A stretch of 64,000 bases of DNA from an uncultured Litorivicinus sp. (GCA_902558075.1 CACECO010000002.1:87671-151670), one strand, 5' to 3'; shown: positions 1 through 8,832, counted from the first letter of the stretch. The notes: generated by a model from the sequence alone, not told the origin. Program-made: numbers and translations.

Positions 1-21
1 CGGTTCGCAGTTGTTGATTCG

Positions 22-783
22 TTAGAGGCGAACTTCAATCCCCGCAGCCGCCATTACCTCTTTTGCTTCACCAATCGTGTACTGTGCGAAATGAAAAATA
101 CTCGCTGCTAGAACAGCTTCAGCGTGGCCTTGAACGACACCATCGACCAAGTGATTGAGATTACCAACACCGCCAGATGCAACCACAGGGACAGTCACAG
201 CATCTGCTACAGATCGCGTTAAGCCCAAATCAAAACCATCGCGTGTCCCATCTCGATCCATCGACGTCAAGAGAATTTCGCCTGCGCCGTAAGAGACCAT
301 TCGCGCGGCCCACTCGACAGCGTCGAGTCCCGTTGGCTTTCGGCCACCATGAGTAAAAATTTCCCAATGGCCTTGCTCAACTTGCTTTGCGTCAATTGCA
401 ACCACAATGCACTGTGATCCAAACTTTTCCGCTGCTTTTCTGACCAATTCAGGCTCAAAAACAGCCGCGGTGTTAATAGAAACCTTATCGGCTCCAGCCA
501 ATAATAAATCACGAATATTACCTGTATTCCTGATGCCACCACCGACAGTTAAGGGAATAAACACTTCACTCGCTATGCGAGACACCGTCTCAAATGTCGT
601 TGCTCGGTTTTCGTTACTGGCCGTGATATCCAAAAAGGTAATCTCATCGGCACCCTCTTGATTATATCGGCGACTGACTTCAACAGGATCGCCCGCATCA
701 CGGATATCCTCGAATTGAACACCTTTGACGACTCGACCCTGATCAACATCAAGACAAGGGATGATACGCTTGGCAAGGCCCAC
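22..783 (-). CDS. hisF: Imidazole glycerol phosphate synthase cyclase subunit HisF
   Basis: Cytoplasmic cyclase subunit that uses ammonia from HisH to turn PRFAR into imidazole glycerol phosphate and AICAR in histidine synthesis. The 253 residues match the usual family length (about 255). A TIM barrel is indicated by IIPCLDVD near the N-terminus (catalytic Asp12), VVAIDAK with the second catalytic Asp at about 131, and phosphate-binding glycines in GGGIRN (about 81) and ASGGVGN near the C-terminus. It is the last of four minus-strand genes, hisB-hisH-hisA-hisF, and its start touches the hisA stop. Only 21 bases lie between its stop and the window edge, so further his genes downstream cannot be judged. 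Confidence 0.97.
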   Translation of the reverse strand: MGLAKRIIPCLDVDQGRVVKGVQFEDIRDAGDPVEVSRRYNQEGADEITFLDITASNENRATTFETVSRIASEVFIPLTVGGGIRNTGNIRDLLLAGADKVSINTAAVFEPELVRKAAEKFGSQCIVVAIDAKQVEQGHWEIFTHGGRKPTGLDAVEWAARMVSYGAGEILLTSMDRDGTRDGFDLGLTRSVADAVTVPVVASGGVGNLNHLVDGVVQGHAEAVLAASIFHFAQYTIGEAKEVMAAAGIEVRL

Positions 784-1515
784 TTAGTTGGACTCCGTTA
801 ACGCGATTGCTTCAGCCAAATCCAATGTACCTTCATAGATCGCACGGCCAGTAATTGCACCGATCACACCATCGGACTCAACTGCCAATAAAGCAGTCAC
901 ATCACTTAAACCTTTTAACCCACCCGACGCGATGACCGGACATCCTGTCTCTCTCGCGAGTAACGCAGTTGCATCAATATTGACCCCAGACAACATACCA
1001 TCACGGCCAATATCGGTATAAACGACAGAAGAGACGCCAACGTTAGCAAAGCGTTTCACAACCTCAGTCGCTGATAGGGTACTTGCCTCTGCCCAACCCT
1101 CGGTTGCAACCCAGCCATCTTTGGCATCAACGCCAACGATGATATGACCCGGAAATTGCTGACACGCCTCGGTCACAAAATCAGGTTCTTTAACGGCTTG
1201 AGTTCCGATAATCACCCATGACAAACCGAGGTCGAGGTAGTCTTCAATAGTGGCAAGGTCGCGAACTCCTCCACCAAGCTGAACAGGTAATTGTGGAAAC
1301 TTTGCAATAATGCCTGCAACCGCCTCTTTATTTTCGGGCTTTCCTGCAAACGCACCATCGAGATCGACCACATGCAAACTTTCAGCACCTGCTTCAACCC
1401 AACGCGACGCTGTCGCCACTGGATCATCGGAATAGACCGTCGCGTCAGCCATACGGCCCTGACGTAACCGTACACAGGTTCCATTTTTCAAATCAATCGC
1501 CGGAATAATCAGCAT
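784..1515 (-). CDS. hisA: Phosphoribosylformimino-5-aminoimidazole carboxamide ribotide isomerase HisA
   Basis: Isomerises ProFAR to PRFAR, the step before HisHF. At 243 residues from the chosen ATG it has family length. [10 protein letters not shown] carries the N-terminal catalytic Asp (residue 8), IVGVDAKDG the second Asp, and VQLGGGVRD and IASGGLKG bind the phosphates. An in-frame TTG four codons upstream (1527) would give a slightly longer form, but the ATG at 1515 fits the conserved N-terminus and follows a purine-rich stretch. It overlaps the hisH stop by 7 bp, pointing to translational coupling. Confidence 0.96.
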   Translation of the reverse strand: MLIIPAIDLKNGTCVRLRQGRMADATVYSDDPVATASRWVEAGAESLHVVDLDGAFAGKPENKEAVAGIIAKFPQLPVQLGGGVRDLATIEDYLDLGLSWVIIGTQAVKEPDFVTEACQQFPGHIIVGVDAKDGWVATEGWAEASTLSATEVVKRFANVGVSSVVYTDIGRDGMLSGVNIDATALLARETGCPVIASGGLKGLSDVTALLAVESDGVIGAITGRAIYEGTLDLAEAIALTESN

Positions 1516-2150
1516 GCCCCGTCCCAAGTCAAAAAGTTTCGATAAAGATGAATGCCAGCATCATGCGATTTTTCAGGATGGAATTGCACCGCAAAGACAT
1601 TGGGCTTCGAAAGTGCTGCTGCAAACGGCGTACCATGCTTACAGATCCCAACTGCAAACTCTGCAGTGGCATCGGCATAGCGATAACTATGCACGAAATA
1701 AAAACGTGTCCGATCGGCTATCCCATTCCACATTGGATGCTGACGTTGTTCTACCTCGTTCCAGCCCATGTGCGGAACTTTCAACGCATGTCCCTTCCGA
1801 TTTTTCATCGATTTAGGGAATAGCGTAATCCGCCCAGGAAACACGCCTAACGCATCAACACCTGCGCTCTCCTCACCAGACTCGGTCAGGATTTGCATGC
1901 CGACACAAACGCCCATGAGTGGTTTTTCGTGAATGACCCTGAGCACAACTAAATCGAGCCCTCGTTCATGAAGACCTTGCATGCAGTCACCCATCGCACC
2001 CACACCAGGCAGCACGACACGATCGGCAGACTGAATTTCTTTAGCGTCGGCAGTGACGAGCACACGGCTCTGTCCCGCACGCTCAACCGCTTTGGCAACA
2101 CTATGCAAATTCCCAGAGCCGTAATCAATCACGGCGACTGTTTGCGTCAT
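1509..2150 (-). CDS. hisH: Imidazole glycerol phosphate synthase glutaminase subunit HisH
   Basis: Class I glutamine amidotransferase that feeds ammonia to HisF. The 213 residues start with [17 protein letters not shown], typical of HisH. The nucleophile is Cys82 in GVCVGMQIL, and the His and Glu of the triad lie in FHPEKS near the C-terminus. The hisB stop codon is directly followed by the hisH ATG with no intergenic base, and the 3' end overlaps hisA, so the four genes are surely one transcript. Confidence 0.97.
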   Translation of the reverse strand: MTQTVAVIDYGSGNLHSVAKAVERAGQSRVLVTADAKEIQSADRVVLPGVGAMGDCMQGLHERGLDLVVLRVIHEKPLMGVCVGMQILTESGEESAGVDALGVFPGRITLFPKSMKNRKGHALKVPHMGWNEVEQRQHPMWNGIADRTRFYFVHSYRYADATAEFAVGICKHGTPFAAALSKPNVFAVQFHPEKSHDAGIHLYRNFLTWDGAC

Positions 2151-2744
2151 TTACAGCGATCCTTTCGTCGACGGAATCATTCCTCCCATCCGAGGATCGG
2201 GGTTCAATGCCATCCGCAGAGCACGGCCAAAAGCTTTAAAGACTGTTTCAATTTGATGATGAGAATTATCACCTTTGAGATTATCGATATGCAAAGTCAC
2301 CTGCGCATGATTCACAAATCCCTGGAAGAACTCGCGGAACAAATCAACATCGAAACCTCCAACAGCTGAGCGGGTGAAAGGTATATCGTAGAACAGGCCC
2401 GGTCGACCGGAAAAATCGATCACAACTCGGCTGAGTGCCTCATCGAGCGGCACATAGGCATGCCCGTAACGCGTCATCCCTTTTTTATCGCCAACGGCTT
2501 CAGCAAAGGCCTGTCCAAGCGTTATCCCAACATCTTCAACAGTGTGATGGTCATCTATCTCTAAATCCCCAGTCGCCTGAATCGATACATCAACTAGTCC
2601 GTGCCGTGAGACTTGATCGAGCATATGCTCAAAAAACGGAATGCCTGTTTTAAACTCCCCGACACCGGTTCCATCAAGATTTAGGTTGATTCGAATCTGT
2701 GTTTCTAATGTATTTCGTTCGACGGAAGCAATACGATCTGTCAT
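2151..2744 (-). CDS. hisB: Imidazoleglycerol-phosphate dehydratase HisB
   Basis: Manganese-dependent dehydratase that makes imidazole acetol phosphate. At 197 residues it is the monofunctional form without the N-terminal histidinol phosphatase domain found in enterics. The paired metal-binding motifs DDHHTVED (around residue 65) and NSHHQIE (near 160) are intact. It is first in the hisBHAF run. The 71 bp upstream are shared with the divergent asmA-like gene and contain a perfect 8-bp inverted repeat. Confidence 0.97.
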   Translation of the reverse strand: MTDRIASVERNTLETQIRINLNLDGTGVGEFKTGIPFFEHMLDQVSRHGLVDVSIQATGDLEIDDHHTVEDVGITLGQAFAEAVGDKKGMTRYGHAYVPLDEALSRVVIDFSGRPGLFYDIPFTRSAVGGFDVDLFREFFQGFVNHAQVTLHIDNLKGDNSHHQIETVFKAFGRALRMALNPDPRMGGMIPSTKGSL

Positions 2745-2759
2745 GGCCTGTTCCTTAAG

Positions 2760-2785
2760 CCGTTATAAACACCGTAGTATAACGG
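2760..2785. promoter_or_regulatory. Inverted repeat between hisB and asmA-like gene
   Basis: CCGTTATA at 2760-2767 is repeated in reverse complement, TATAACGG, at 2778-2785, with a 10-base spacer. It sits midway in the 71 bp shared by the divergent hisB and asmA-like genes. One helical turn between half-site starts suits a dimeric repressor site, but it could also be a chance hairpin overlapping a -10 element. No regulator is identified. Confidence 0.4.
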
Positions 2786-2815
2786 GCCAAGGTCTGACTG
2801 ACGACAGAGGGTGTC

Positions 2816-4699
2816 ATGCGAATTTTCAAAGCTCTTCTCATACTGGTGACGGTTTCCATTGTCGCTGTGGCGGGTTCAGCGGCCTACATCACACAGGTTC
2901 TCGACCCAAATGACCTGAAGCCCACGTTAATCGAAACCGCAGAAAAGCAACAAATTTTTCTAAAGTTAGACGGAAATATTGCTTGGACTTTCTGGCCGTG
3001 GTTTGGAATTACAGTAGAAAATGTTCGAGCGAACTCGGCAAATTGGACCTTTGAAGCAGATCGATTGGAAGGTTCTCTTTCAATTTTATCAATTTTGTCT
3101 GACACCATCTTCATCGACGAACTGACTGCAATGTCTCCTAGAGTCAGAGTTGATCTGAGCAAATCTTCAAACGCTGACTCTTCCGCAGAAGAGTCCTCAG
3201 AAATCTCAAACAGGACCGTATTGATCCGGCAATTAGCGATTCAAAGTGGGGCGATTGAGGGTTTGTATCCTGGGCTAACGCTCAATCGATTGAATTTATC
3301 GGTCGATTCTCTCAGCCCCGCGACGGCCAGCCGTTTTGAACTCGAGACCTATATTGAATGGGACGAGAAACAAGCGCCTTTGAAGATCAACGCACAAATC
3401 ATTCCAACCGCCACCTTCGATGGCCTGACCATTCGAGACCTTAAGTTGCAGTCCCGCGATTTAAATCTTGACTATGCTGGCTACCTCAGTGCATCCAAAT
3501 CAGGACAATTCAGTGGGGAGGGCCAACTGTCTGTCGCTGAGTTATCCCTGCGACAATGGCTTAGAGCAAGTAATTTTGCCGTTCCAAAGACAAATGAATT
3601 GGATCGGTTTAACCGCTTCCAATTAAACACCGGACTCAAAGTGTCTACCGACTTCGTCAGTCTCCGACCGTTTGCTCTGGTGCTGGATGAGACATCAATT
3701 GATGGACGTGTTGACTTGCAATTGAATCCACTCGCTATCGATCTGGAGCTCTTGGCAGATATGCTCAATTTAGATCACTATTTAACGACTGAGTCCGATG
3801 CAAACTCAGGACAGTCAGATCTGTCACCAGGTTTACTTGGCACTTACAAAATTGATCTTGGCTCACTGATCGTCAACCAACGTGAATTGACTGACGTTGG
3901 TGTAGATCTTGGAATCGGCACGGACGAGATCACACTCGGGCGCTTGGATGCCAGCTTATTTGGTGGCGAACTCCGCGCTGCTGGTACCCATCTGATTGCC
4001 CCACAAATTACAAATTTGACCGGTACAATCAACGGAGTTCAGCTGTCGCAGTTTCAATTCGCGAGGCCCCTAGATACTCTATCCGGATCATTACAGACGA
4101 CCTTTGACTTGAGAGCGGCAGGCCGAACTAAAGATGAAATGATAACATCTGTGTCTGGACCTGTACGCGCAAAAATAGCAAATGCGTTTTTGGCACCACT
4201 GAATGTTTCAGATGTCATTTGTCAAACTGTCGCGTCAGAGCGGAATTTAAGCGCAAACACCGCTGATAAGCTTGCTCTGAAGGCTGATTTTCAAGAAGGG
4301 ATTGCCGTAATCGAGTCGATTAAAGCGACCGTTGCGAATGTCGCCATCCAAGGAAAAGGGCGAATTAGCCTCGTTTCTACTGCATCAAATATCCAAGGAT
4401 CGATTGAGATACCCAATGATGGTGCAATCGGTTCATGCACGGCACCCAAGGTACTTAACGGTGTATCGCTTCCTCTTTCTTGTCGAGGTCAATTGCAGAA
4501 CGAGTCGCTTCAGTGCTCCGTAGATGAGAAGGCACTGAATCAATTGATCGCCAAAGCAGCTCAGAAAGAATTGACAAAACAAGCGGATAAAAAATTAAAA
4601 GCCGCTGAGCAACAATTGAAATTGTCTGTTGAAGAGGTAATCAAGAAGAAACTCGATACCGAAGACTCTAATTCGCTGAAAAATCTTTTGAATCGATGA
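2816..4699 (+). CDS. AsmA family protein
   Basis: Inner-membrane-anchored, mostly periplasmic protein of the AsmA family, which is linked to phospholipid transport to the outer membrane and outer membrane assembly. The 627 residues have one N-terminal membrane segment (about 5-27), an N-terminal AsmA stretch with GNIAWTFWPWFGITVENVR near 54, and a repetitive beta-rich body with GTINGVQLSQF and LSGSLQTTFDLRAAG. The last 60 residues are a Lys/Glu/Ala-rich likely coiled coil. The start has a GAGG ribosome site 5 bases upstream. The stop TGA overlaps the mutY ATG. The neighbourhood matches the asmA-mutY-yggX order of Pseudomonas. Confidence 0.9.
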   Translation: MRIFKALLILVTVSIVAVAGSAAYITQVLDPNDLKPTLIETAEKQQIFLKLDGNIAWTFWPWFGITVENVRANSANWTFEADRLEGSLSILSILSDTIFIDELTAMSPRVRVDLSKSSNADSSAEESSEISNRTVLIRQLAIQSGAIEGLYPGLTLNRLNLSVDSLSPATASRFELETYIEWDEKQAPLKINAQIIPTATFDGLTIRDLKLQSRDLNLDYAGYLSASKSGQFSGEGQLSVAELSLRQWLRASNFAVPKTNELDRFNRFQLNTGLKVSTDFVSLRPFALVLDETSIDGRVDLQLNPLAIDLELLADMLNLDHYLTTESDANSGQSDLSPGLLGTYKIDLGSLIVNQRELTDVGVDLGIGTDEITLGRLDASLFGGELRAAGTHLIAPQITNLTGTINGVQLSQFQFARPLDTLSGSLQTTFDLRAAGRTKDEMITSVSGPVRAKIANAFLAPLNVSDVICQTVASERNLSANTADKLALKADFQEGIAVIESIKATVANVAIQGKGRISLVSTASNIQGSIEIPNDGAIGSCTAPKVLNGVSLPLSCRGQLQNESLQCSVDEKALNQLIAKAAQKELTKQADKKLKAAEQQLKLSVEEVIKKKLDTEDSNSLKNLLNR

Positions 4700-5712
4700 T
4701 CGAAAATTTTTCACAGCGCCTAGCCGTTTGGCAAAAACAATACGGTCGCCATGAGCTACCGTGGCAGCGGCAGGGAGGTTATGCAACGTGGGTCGCAGAA
4801 ATTATGCTACAGCAGACTCAGGTTCAGGTGGTTGTGCCGTATTTTCAAAAATTCATAAAAGAATTTCCGACCATCAGTGATCTTGCGAGCGCTTCGCTAG
4901 ATTCAGTACTAGCTCACTGGGCTGGCCTCGGGTATTACTCGAGAGCTCGGAATTTGCATAAAGCGGCCAAAATTATTGTCAGTGACCACCATAGTGAGAT
5001 CCCAAAAGATCTCGATTTATTGATTCAGCTCCCAGGGATCGGACGGTCAACAGCAGGGGCCATCCTATCGCTCGGCTTCGGATTACGTGGTGTCATACAA
5101 GATGGCAATGTTCGACGCGTGTTGTCTCGCTTGTTCTGTATTCATGGCGACCTATCAAAGGCCACCGCCCAGAAAACATTGTGGAAACTTGCCGACCAAC
5201 TGACGCCAAAGTCGGGGCTTGATGCGTGCGTCCACACCCAAGCCATGATGGATCTGGGATCTATAGTTTGTCGGCGGAGCAAGCCGACATGCCAGTTTTG
5301 CCCATTCGCTGTTGACTGCCAAGCGCATAAACGTGGAGAAGTATCACGCTTTCCCGAACCAAAACGTGTAAAACAACGACCTGATGAAACTTGGGTCGTT
5401 CTGCAACTCGAAAATGAGCGAGATGAAACTCTATTTCTACGAAGGCCACTCGAAGGGATTTGGGGTGGGCTCTATGCACCCCACATTGATTCATCGCTAT
5501 CTAAAATTAGCGAAATACTTAAGTCTGTTGATGTACTTGATGCTGAATATCAGGGTGAACTGACACACGCGTTTAGCCACTTTAGAGTACGCTTGGAACA
5601 TTATAAGTTAAAAGTTCACTCGCAAGATATTGCGGAGATCGGTATGTGGTTCCCAATTGATAGCTTCCAAAATGGAGTTCCAGCCCCCATCAACAAACTG
5701 TTAAATGGCTAA
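4696..5712 (+). CDS. mutY: A/G-specific adenine DNA glycosylase MutY
   Basis: Removes adenine paired with 8-oxoguanine. The 338 residues show catalytic Glu35 in AEIMLQQTQV, the helix-hairpin-helix LPGIGRSTAGAILS near 112-125, catalytic Asp in QDGNVRRVLSR (near 137), and a [4Fe-4S] ligand pattern C-x6-C-x2-C-x5-C around 190-206. The C-terminal part is the Nudix-like domain that recognises 8-oxoG (WGGLYAPH, THAFSHFRVRLEHY). It begins inside the asmA-like stop (ATGA overlap) and is followed 9 bp later by yggX, a pair conserved in gammaproteobacteria. Confidence 0.97.
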   Translation: MIENFSQRLAVWQKQYGRHELPWQRQGGYATWVAEIMLQQTQVQVVVPYFQKFIKEFPTISDLASASLDSVLAHWAGLGYYSRARNLHKAAKIIVSDHHSEIPKDLDLLIQLPGIGRSTAGAILSLGFGLRGVIQDGNVRRVLSRLFCIHGDLSKATAQKTLWKLADQLTPKSGLDACVHTQAMMDLGSIVCRRSKPTCQFCPFAVDCQAHKRGEVSRFPEPKRVKQRPDETWVVLQLENERDETLFLRRPLEGIWGGLYAPHIDSSLSKISEILKSVDVLDAEYQGELTHAFSHFRVRLEHYKLKVHSQDIAEIGMWFPIDSFQNGVPAPINKLLNG

Positions 5713-5721
5713 GGGTGTTGT

Positions 5722-5994
5722 ATGACGAGACTAGTGCTGTGCCGCAAATACCAACAGGATTTGCCAGGTTTGCCTGTGCCTCCTCTTCCTGGCGCAGTCG
5801 GACTCGATATTTTTGAAAACATCTCAGCTAAAGCATGGAAAGAGTGGCAGAACAACCAAACAATGCTTATCAATGAACACCGGCTCAGCTTAATGGATCC
5901 GGATGCTCGGAAATTTCTGACGCACGAAATGTATCGTTTTTTTGATAGCCAAGAATACGCGAAACCAGACGGGTATGTTCCGCCTTCAAGTTGA
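5722..5994 (+). CDS. yggX: Probable Fe(2+)-trafficking protein YggX
   Basis: Small cytoplasmic protein linked to protection and repair of iron-sulfur clusters under oxidative stress. The 90 residues match family length (91 in E. coli). Conserved features are Cys7 in [14 protein letters not shown], a Pro-Gly turn near 23-25, [18 protein letters not shown] in the middle and [10 protein letters not shown] towards the end. It is the third gene of the asmA-mutY-yggX run. Its stop codon overlaps the -35 element proposed for tRNA-Phe. Confidence 0.96.
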   Translation: MTRLVLCRKYQQDLPGLPVPPLPGAVGLDIFENISAKAWKEWQNNQTMLINEHRLSLMDPDARKFLTHEMYRFFDSQEYAKPDGYVPPSS

Positions 5995-6030
5995 CAGCGT
6001 TGCAGTATTTCTGTTCAATACGCGACCTAC
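5991..6030 (+). promoter_or_regulatory. Probable promoter of tRNA-Phe
   Basis: TTGACA at 5991-5996 is a consensus -35 element. A 17-base spacer leads to TTCAAT at 6014-6019 (4 of 6 consensus -10 bases). The GC-rich run GCGACC at about 6022-6027 resembles the discriminator of stable RNA promoters under stringent control. The -35 element overlaps the yggX stop codon. The start of the mature tRNA is at 6038. Confidence 0.6.
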
Positions 6031-6037
6031 TCTGATA

Positions 6038-6100
<63 letters not shown>

Positions 6101-6113
<13 letters not shown>

Positions 6114-6186
6114 CTAGTACATCTGCAGACACTGCAAGCTACAGAGAAGTCTACAGAAAGCTACTCAGAGTATGATGGTGGTGGAC
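6101..6186 (+). repeat. tRNA-Phe island repeat, copy A (attL-like: core plus right arm)
   Basis: It begins with the last 13 bases of tRNA-Phe and runs to just before an ATG at 6187. By ungapped hand alignment about 68 of 86 positions match the reverse complement of 7808-7893 (copy B). Shared blocks include CTGCAGAC, CTGCAAG, GTCTACA (6149) and CTACTCAG. Because the repeat starts inside a tRNA 3' end and continues outside it, it looks like the attL junction of an integrated element. The following ATG opens only a nine-codon frame, so no gene starts here now. Confidence 0.65.
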
Positions 6187-6231
6187 ATGGGTGTAGTGAG
6201 GGTTACAGCTTAGACGCTATGCATCGGGTTT

Positions 6232-6975
6232 TTATGCGTATTTAAGCCGGTAATAAATTCTGCCTAAGTACTCTCTTATACCGCTAGATGTGTTTCTTAA
6301 CGCATCTGCACTAGGAATAAAATGAAGCCAAGTCATGTTTCTGCTCGCAGCCTTAAAGTCTGTTGGGTAAGGATAGGTTTCCACACCGACTTGGTCGAAT
6401 AAAAGTTTGGCTCTTGGCATATGGAAACTTGAAGTGACCAAAATAATCTTTTTCAGTTGACGCTCAGCCATTAAGTCTTTAACCGCTACGGACTCCTCCG
6501 CCGTATTCGACACTATTGAAGTAAGCAATATTTGTTCTGGAAATATACCCATTTCCAAAGCCTTTTGCTTAAGCAACTCTCCTTCAGGCGGACTCTCACT
6601 CCAGGGCATTTTTCCACGTGTGAAAATTAGTCGATCAGCTTTACCCATTTTGACTAACTGCAGACCTACAAAGAACCTGTCTGGATCACCCCACTCTGTG
6701 ACATACCCGTCTTCAGACTCAAACCCTCCTAGCATACCACTAAGAACCAACACAGCGTCCGCTTTTGGAACTGTGGTCGGAGCTTGGTATTGATATTCTG
6801 ACTCCAAACCCACCCAGATAAAACGTGCTGTCAGTGGGAAAGAGCAAACCAAGAGAATAAACAAAGCCCAGTACACAGGCCATTGACGTCTCAAGACAAG
6901 CGCAAGGAGCATCAGGCCAATTATTAGACCGATTGGTGAAGCAACTAGAGGTAATAGTTTGTGAAGATAAATCAT
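6232..6975 (-). CDS. YdcF/SanA/ElyC family protein (DUF218)
   Basis: Membrane-anchored protein of the DUF218 family, whose members (ElyC, SanA, YdcF) are tied to envelope and peptidoglycan-lipid homeostasis; the reaction is not settled. The 247 residues have two membrane segments near 12-28 and 35-52. The domain then starts with ADAVLVLSGML near 75 and contains IFTRGKMPW, a Glu in NTAEESVAVKDL (about 158) and LVTSSFHMPRAKLLF, all typical. It is cargo of the tRNA-Phe island. The 24 bases before its ATG resemble those before the lipoprotein gene at 7147-7806. Confidence 0.85.
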   Translation of the reverse strand: MIYLHKLLPLVASPIGLIIGLMLLALVLRRQWPVYWALFILLVCSFPLTARFIWVGLESEYQYQAPTTVPKADAVLVLSGMLGGFESEDGYVTEWGDPDRFFVGLQLVKMGKADRLIFTRGKMPWSESPPEGELLKQKALEMGIFPEQILLTSIVSNTAEESVAVKDLMAERQLKKIILVTSSFHMPRAKLLFDQVGVETYPYPTDFKAASRNMTWLHFIPSADALRNTSSGIREYLGRIYYRLKYA

Positions 6976-6999
6976 CGTCTAACACCATCATAACCTGAG
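6976..6999 (-). repeat. Island repeat, short copy D: leader of the DUF218 gene
   Basis: Read on the minus strand, the 24 bases directly before the DUF218 start codon keep the pattern CTCAG, then TATGATGGTG, then GAC before ATG. About 19 of 23 positions match the end of copy A (6164-6186), and the end of copy B is also similar. Further upstream the similarity fades. It may be a conserved translation leader or the trace of an older full repeat. Confidence 0.5.
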
Positions 7000-7077
7000 A
7001 AAATTTTAAAGATAATCTCAGAGCGTATCAGCACCAACAGATCTGATTGACCAGCTAGGTAGTTGGAATTCGCAGAG

Positions 7078-7122
7078 TGTTGGGTAAGGGTATGGCGATG
7101 CTCATCCTTTAGTCACCCAACA
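7078..7122. other. Stem-loop between the lipoprotein and DUF218 genes
   Basis: TGTTGGGT at 7078-7085 and ACCCAACA at 7115-7122 form a perfect 8-bp inverted repeat. Inside, AAGG/CCTT (7086-7089, 7106-7109) and GATG/CATC can extend the pairing. No T run follows on either strand, so it is not a classic terminator. It lies in the 171 bp between two minus-strand cargo genes and could be an mRNA-processing or regulatory structure. Confidence 0.4.
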
Positions 7123-7146
7123 TAACTGCTTAAAACAAAATTGTGA

Positions 7147-7806
7147 CTAGATAAATAAATCAAGTACCGGTTGATACCAAGGTAATGCGACCTTAACTAT
7201 TGCGGTAAACGTATGCGGTGATTGCACGGCCATCGCCATCGGCACCGACCAATCTACTTGAGTCGAATCAGCAGAAATTTCACCGTTACTCTCAACAATA
7301 CGTGGAGCTTTGACAGACCAACTCAAAACTCTCCCCTGCATCATCGCCGCTATCATCGCTTTTTCTTCAGCCGCTGATGCAGTCATGTCTTCACTGCTCT
7401 CAAAAACACTTTCGATTCTGAGGGTTGTTTCATCTATCATTTGGAAATTTAGCATCTTAGTCAGATCACCTTTTGGTATATCAGTCATCTGTTTCCCAAA
7501 CTCTTGAATAGGTCCAACGATCCGCATACGACAAACTATATCTTCACCTTCATATAATTGCTTCACAGTTCTCTTGAGACTTCCTGAGACTTCTATTTGT
7601 AAATCATCATTAGATTCACAAAAAGTACTAAGATTCTCTGCATCCAACTGAGCAAGAGCCGCACTCACGCGCATTTCCATTTGGTAGCTAGCCACACCAT
7701 CGCCAATCTCAATGGACTGTTTTAAATCGACACATCCAACTAGTGTGACCATAATCGTGAGCGCTATAACTTTAATGCCTATTGCGAATTTTTGAGTGAG
7801 TCGCAT
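7147..7806 (-). CDS. Lipoprotein with LppM-like domain, function unknown
   Basis: A 219-residue secreted protein. The N-terminus has a lipoprotein signal peptide with lipobox L-V-G-C (Cys25). The mature part contains DLKQSIEIGDGVASYQMEMRV and, later, a predicted beta-rich stretch ending in VDWSVPMAMAVQSPHTFTAIV. This layout recalls LppM-type lipoproteins, but the resemblance is judged by eye. It is probably membrane-anchored in the periplasm. It is cargo of the tRNA-Phe island, and repeat copy B ends one base before its ATG. No function is assigned. Confidence 0.75.
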   Translation of the reverse strand: MRLTQKFAIGIKVIALTIMVTLVGCVDLKQSIEIGDGVASYQMEMRVSAALAQLDAENLSTFCESNDDLQIEVSGSLKRTVKQLYEGEDIVCRMRIVGPIQEFGKQMTDIPKGDLTKMLNFQMIDETTLRIESVFESSEDMTASAAEEKAMIAAMMQGRVLSWSVKAPRIVESNGEISADSTQVDWSVPMAMAVQSPHTFTAIVKVALPWYQPVLDLFI

Positions 7807-7807
7807 T

Positions 7808-8130
7808 GTTTACCCCCATCACAGCCTGAGTAGGTTTGTGTAGACATTCCAGTAACTTGCAGAGTCTGCAGAGATTCTAATGGTGGCCAGAGACCGGATA
7901 GATACATTAGGCTCCATAGACCACTGATGTCTACCTAGAACTAAAGACTTACACACCATCAATTCATCTACAACAGCACTGTTTTGTCTACTCAATTGTC
8001 TACTGTTCAGACTGCATAGCTCCCTAGCCTTCTGTCGTAGCCAGAATGGGCTATTTAGACCCACCGAGGATCGGTGGAGCATTTTTGTGTAACCATTACC
8101 ACCCGCCTAGGTCTGCTAAAGGGCGCTTTT
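7808..8130 (-). repeat. tRNA-Phe island repeat, copy B (inverted, attP-like: left arm, core, right arm)
   Basis: Read on the minus strand it runs from GCGCCCTTTAGC (8127 downwards), through a CCACCG/CGGTGG hairpin (about 8060-8078), AAAACAGTGCTG and TTCTAGGTAGACATCAGTGG, to the tRNA-Phe 3' end TCTCTGGCCACCA (7893-7881), then the copy A-like arm to 7808. It is the only copy with both arms. Motif GTAGAC occurs three times on the left arm (7929-7934, 7986-7991, 7998-8003) and once in opposite orientation on the right arm (7840-7845), as expected for integrase arm sites. An open frame across it (7819-8082) is not a gene. The 250 bases between it and the cytochrome gene hold nothing else I recognise. 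Confidence 0.65.
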
Positions 8131-8385
8131 GAAATCTCATGAAAAAGTTCAGCGCCTTGTCTGATCGTTAGCAGAAGAACCAAGAAAAATCCTGCTTTTA
8201 ATAGGTAAAGTATCGCGAGCGCTACTTTTTTTAATTGCTGATCCGTTACTACGCATCCATTTTTATCGCTATTCGTGATATTGAACTATTAACGAGCAAT
8301 CTTTAGCAAACCAAGGCAGATGATCTAGAATTTGTTAAAAACGAATCCACTATACGAGTAATTGAAATCACACCAGGATGAGTCC

Positions 8386-8832
8386 ATGAGGCCAAATTGC
8401 GACTTCCCTCTATTAATGTCTCTAATCTGTTGCGTAGCTCTTTCTGGCTGCGAAGCAACTGCCGAAGGAATCCCATACCTTGATAAGCAGAAGATTTTTG
8501 CAGGAAAGATCTTGTACGACAGTAATTGTGCATCCTGTCATGGAGTCGCTTTGGAGGGTCAACCGAACTGGCAAAAACGGAGCTCAACCGGATACCTCCC
8601 TGCACCACCCCATGATGAAACAGGACACACTTGGCATCATCCAGACCAGATGCTTTTTGAATTTACCAAATATGGGCCACAGAGATATGCAGGAGCTGAC
8701 TACAAATCGGCAATGCCAGCATATGAAGGAAAATTAAGTGATGAACAAATTTGGAATGTATTAGCTTTCATAAAATCTCAGTGGCCAGAAGAAATTCAGA
8801 AGCAACATACTGAGGCATTTTCTCAGAAGTAA
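8386..8832 (+). CDS. Lipid-anchored monohaem cytochrome c
   Basis: Periplasmic electron-transfer protein of 148 residues from the chosen ATG, which follows an AGGATGAG ribosome site. A signal peptide with lipobox L-S-G-C (Cys22) suggests a lipid anchor. Haem attaches at CASCH (48-52), and the axial Met is probably Met110 in SAMPAYEG. A His-rich stretch GHTWHHPD (80-87) is typical of small cytochromes found beside copper-handling genes, but no copper gene is nearby. It is the only plus-strand cargo gene of the island, between repeat copies B and C. Partner enzymes are not visible. Confidence 0.9.
   Translation: MRPNCDFPLLMSLICCVALSGCEATAEGIPYLDKQKIFAGKILYDSNCASCHGVALEGQPNWQKRSSTGYLPAPPHDETGHTWHHPDQMLFEFTKYGPQRYAGADYKSAMPAYEGKLSDEQIWNVLAFIKSQWPEEIQKQHTEAFSQK

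Noticed and set aside
7819..8082. An 87-codon minus-strand frame ending near the lipoprotein gene
   Set aside because: It reads straight through repeat copy B, including the tRNA 3' end, and resembles the frame that crosses tRNA-Phe at 5942-6175. The similarity comes from the repeat DNA.
8121..8156. GGCGCT/AGCGCC inverted repeat as a terminator
   Set aside because: The 23-base spacer does not pair and no T run follows.
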